From Rickettsiaceae bacterium (GTDB taxonomy: Bacteria > Pseudomonadota > Alphaproteobacteria > Rickettsiales > Rickettsiaceae): 5,105 nt of DNA. The stretch is from the NCBI GenBank assembly GCA_021741085.1, contig JAIOYM010000081.1, positions 1 through 5,105 of the forward strand. The letters are read 5' to 3'. Positions 5,036 through 5,105 of this stretch are shown one piece after another (the first letter of the stretch is position 1; each line of letters begins with the position of its first letter). Made by a program: the position numbers and the translations under genes. Under the pieces are notes generated by a model. The model had not been told where the DNA came from. It saw only the letters and a program-made list of their open reading frames with translations, and did not search any database.

Positions 5036-5105
5036 ATGGAAGTACTAAACAGAAGTGGAGGTCAGAGTGCGGTGATGGAGCGTCGTCATATAACGGCAAT
5101 GCTTC
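5036..5105 (+). CDS. 5' end of an unidentified ORF, possibly a mobile-element protein (partial)
   Basis: The ATG at 5036 opens a frame that stays open to the window end (23 codons: MEVLNRSGGQSAVMERRHIT, then AML). It is preceded by AAGGAGGG (5021-5028), the best Shine-Dalgarno in the window, at ideal spacing. The ATG at 5030 is in frame but too close to it. A TATAAA at 5008-5013 could be a -10 box. GC is about 49% here, well above the neighbouring genes. The sequence begins right where the repeat array is broken (4974-4975), with TGTAAAAG and a TTCGG-TT-CCGAA dyad (4991-5002). This suggests an inserted element. A basic RRH segment and IS66-like GTAA termini would fit a transposase accessory protein, but 23 residues cannot establish the family. 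Confidence 0.5.
   Translation, partial: MEVLNRSGGQSAVMERRHITAML

Overview
The window looks like chromosome from an AT-rich, repeat-laden obligate intracellular alphaproteobacterium, most likely in Rickettsiales (Rickettsiaceae-like). The reasons are low-GC coding sequence, a 200-residue L25/CTC protein of the kind I associate with Rickettsia, a tRNA-Ile(GAU) that stands alone instead of sitting in an rRNA spacer, and dense families of palindromic repeats. The genus cannot be fixed from this sequence.

Layout. Positions 1-576 are a block of nested repeats on the minus strand. Positions 577-653 are a short stretch that partly resembles the junction at the far right end of the window. Next, on the minus strand, come tRNA-Ile (668-744) and rplY (956-1558). 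A 333-bp divergent intergenic region holds an imperfect palindrome and a weak promoter candidate. It leads into a plus-strand pair: a RimJ/RimL-type GNAT acetyltransferase (1892-2446) and, 20 bp further on, a ZnuA-type metal-binding lipocalin-unrelated periplasmic protein (2467-3321). A possible hairpin terminator overlaps the end of the latter. From 3435 to 4974 there is a second, larger repeat array on the plus strand. It is broken off at about 4974, where different, GC-richer sequence begins, with a strong Shine-Dalgarno and the first 23 codons of an ORF that leaves the window.

The repeats are the most unusual part. Each unit has a leader around CTAGCGGTAA, a left hairpin arm (foot ATTGC/GCAAT), an AT-rich core, and a right hairpin arm (foot ATCAC/GTGAT). 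The right arm is close to the reverse complement of the left arm. The two feet differ in exactly the way that keeps each arm self-complementary. Hairpin tips are swapped between copies: short tips, a long cruciform-like tip of about 85-90 nt, and a 48-nt segment shared by the two ends of the window. A separate G-rich module built of 23-bp tandem units replaces the core and right arm in some copies. The left and right blocks are in opposite orientation, so the tRNA-rplY-GNAT-znuA segment lies between large inverted repeats.

The genes do not form one pathway. rplY and the tRNA are translation functions, and the GNAT-znuA pair looks like one transcript. The ZnuA-like protein lacks two of the four usual zinc ligands, so its substrate or its function is in doubt.
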